Shown in pieces: positions 63,542-64,000 of a stretch of 64,000 nt of DNA (its first letter is position 1; every line of letters starts with the position of its first letter). The notes beneath the pieces were generated by a model that saw only the letters and a program-made list of their open reading frames with translations, was not told where the DNA came from and did no database searches. The stretch lies in contig NC_003030.1 in assembly GCF_000008765.1 (NCBI RefSeq), positions 1,026,001-1,090,000 of the forward strand, given 5' to 3'. The translations under genes were made by a program, and so were the position numbers. The stretch is from Clostridium acetobutylicum ATCC 824 (GTDB taxonomy: Bacteria; Bacillota; Clostridia; Clostridiales; Clostridiaceae).

Positions 63542-64000
63542 ATGAATATATACTCTTTATTTGTGGTTGCAATTGCATTATCGCTGGATGCTTTTGGAGT
63601 TGCTCTTAGTATTGGACTTGATAGTTGTGTAAAAAGAAAGAATAAGCTATTATTCGCTATTTCATTTGGCTTTTTTCAATTTTTGTGTACCTTTATAGGG
63701 GCATATTCGGGATTTCTTTTTAATACATACATAACATATGTACCTCAGATTATTGGTGGAATGATAATTGCATTTGTAGGTGCATTTATGATAAAGGAAG
63801 GGTTTGATAATAAGGAAGAAAAGCTGTTATTAAACTTTAAAATGTATTTTGTTTTAGGAATTTCAGTAAGTATAGATGCGGCTGTAGTTGGATTCACTAT
63901 GTTTAATAAAATTTCAAGTAATTATGTTATATTAGGAGATTCCGTTTTTATAGGAATAGTAACCTTAATTCTTTCAATAATTGCATTTATTATATCAAGG
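63542..64000 (+). CDS. MntP/YtaF-type membrane protein, 3'-truncated by the window
   Basis: The frame opens at ATG 63542, 6 nt after AGGAGGA, and is still open at base 64000 (153 residues visible). It begins [20 protein letters not shown], with the intramembrane Asp of the DUF204 family in SLDAF, and a second half starts with [13 protein letters not shown], the internal repeat of that family. Proteins of this kind are manganese exporters (MntP) or the sporulation membrane protein YtaF; the visible part does not separate these. No yybP-ykoY riboswitch is seen in the 112-bp upstream gap. Confidence 0.85.

Overview
The window is AT-rich, low-GC Firmicute DNA with strong AGGAGG-type ribosome binding sites, ATG/GTG/TTG starts and intrinsic terminators. 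Gene order and content (CipA cellulosome cluster, ubiG-mccBA with T-box and antisense S-box, orphan sporulation-type kinase, his operon followed by tkt) match my recollection of the Clostridium acetobutylicum chromosome, roughly loci CAC0895 to CAC0950. That identification is from memory; no search was run.

Layout. 1-3.8 kb: end of a shikimate operon (aroA end, aroC, a chorismate mutase/shikimate dehydrogenase fusion, aroK, aroQ). 3.8-16.6 kb: housekeeping and sensory genes: a RusA-like protein with a zinc ribbon, tsaD, a small membrane protein, an orphan membrane histidine kinase, a ClpE-like unfoldase, an FAD oxidoreductase, an AlaX editing protein, a YjbQ protein, tcdA and a chemoreceptor. 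16.6-37.8 kb: a one-direction cellulosome cluster: scaffoldin CipA (CBM3, six X2 modules, five cohesins), GH48, GH5, GH9-CBM3, a single-cohesin lipoprotein (OrfXp-like), GH44, GH9-CBM3, GH9, a second GH5 and GH74. All eight catalytic proteins end in dockerins. They would dock on the CipA cohesins, and the CipA CBM3 would target the complex to cellulose. Hairpins without strong U tracts lie between some of the genes.

37.8-39.4 kb: a MIF-like tautomerase and an M20 amidohydrolase. 39.7-44.2 kb: an accessory WXG100/type VII-secretion-like locus with no secretion ATPase in view. It carries an in-frame stop, a frameshifted TPR gene and a doubtful start codon, so it looks like a decaying or phase-switched effector island. 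44.3-48.3 kb: the sulfur operon ubiG-mccB-mccA. A Cys-type T-box lies upstream; a SAM-I riboswitch driving antisense RNA lies downstream on the other strand, next to a YezD-like gene. 48.6-50.2 kb: a ROK-type regulator and a small coiled-coil protein. 50.3-57.0 kb: the histidine operon hisZGDBHAFIE behind a clear promoter and a 20-bp palindromic operator candidate. 57-64 kb: tkt, a short SSB, a secreted ComEC-type metallo-hydrolase, a hemolysin III protein, a 95-bp tandem repeat array and a 44-bp perfect palindrome, degV, a PadR regulator and the start of an MntP-like gene cut by the window edge.

The observations I would follow first are: the A10-tract frameshift right after the start codon of the cellulosomal GH5 gene; the hairpin between the Shine-Dalgarno sequence and start codon of tcdA; the triple-damaged WXG100 locus; the terminator-derived 95-bp repeats with the adjoining palindrome; and the tandemly homogenised cohesins. 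The T-box/S-box antisense arrangement is striking but, to my knowledge, already described in C. acetobutylicum.
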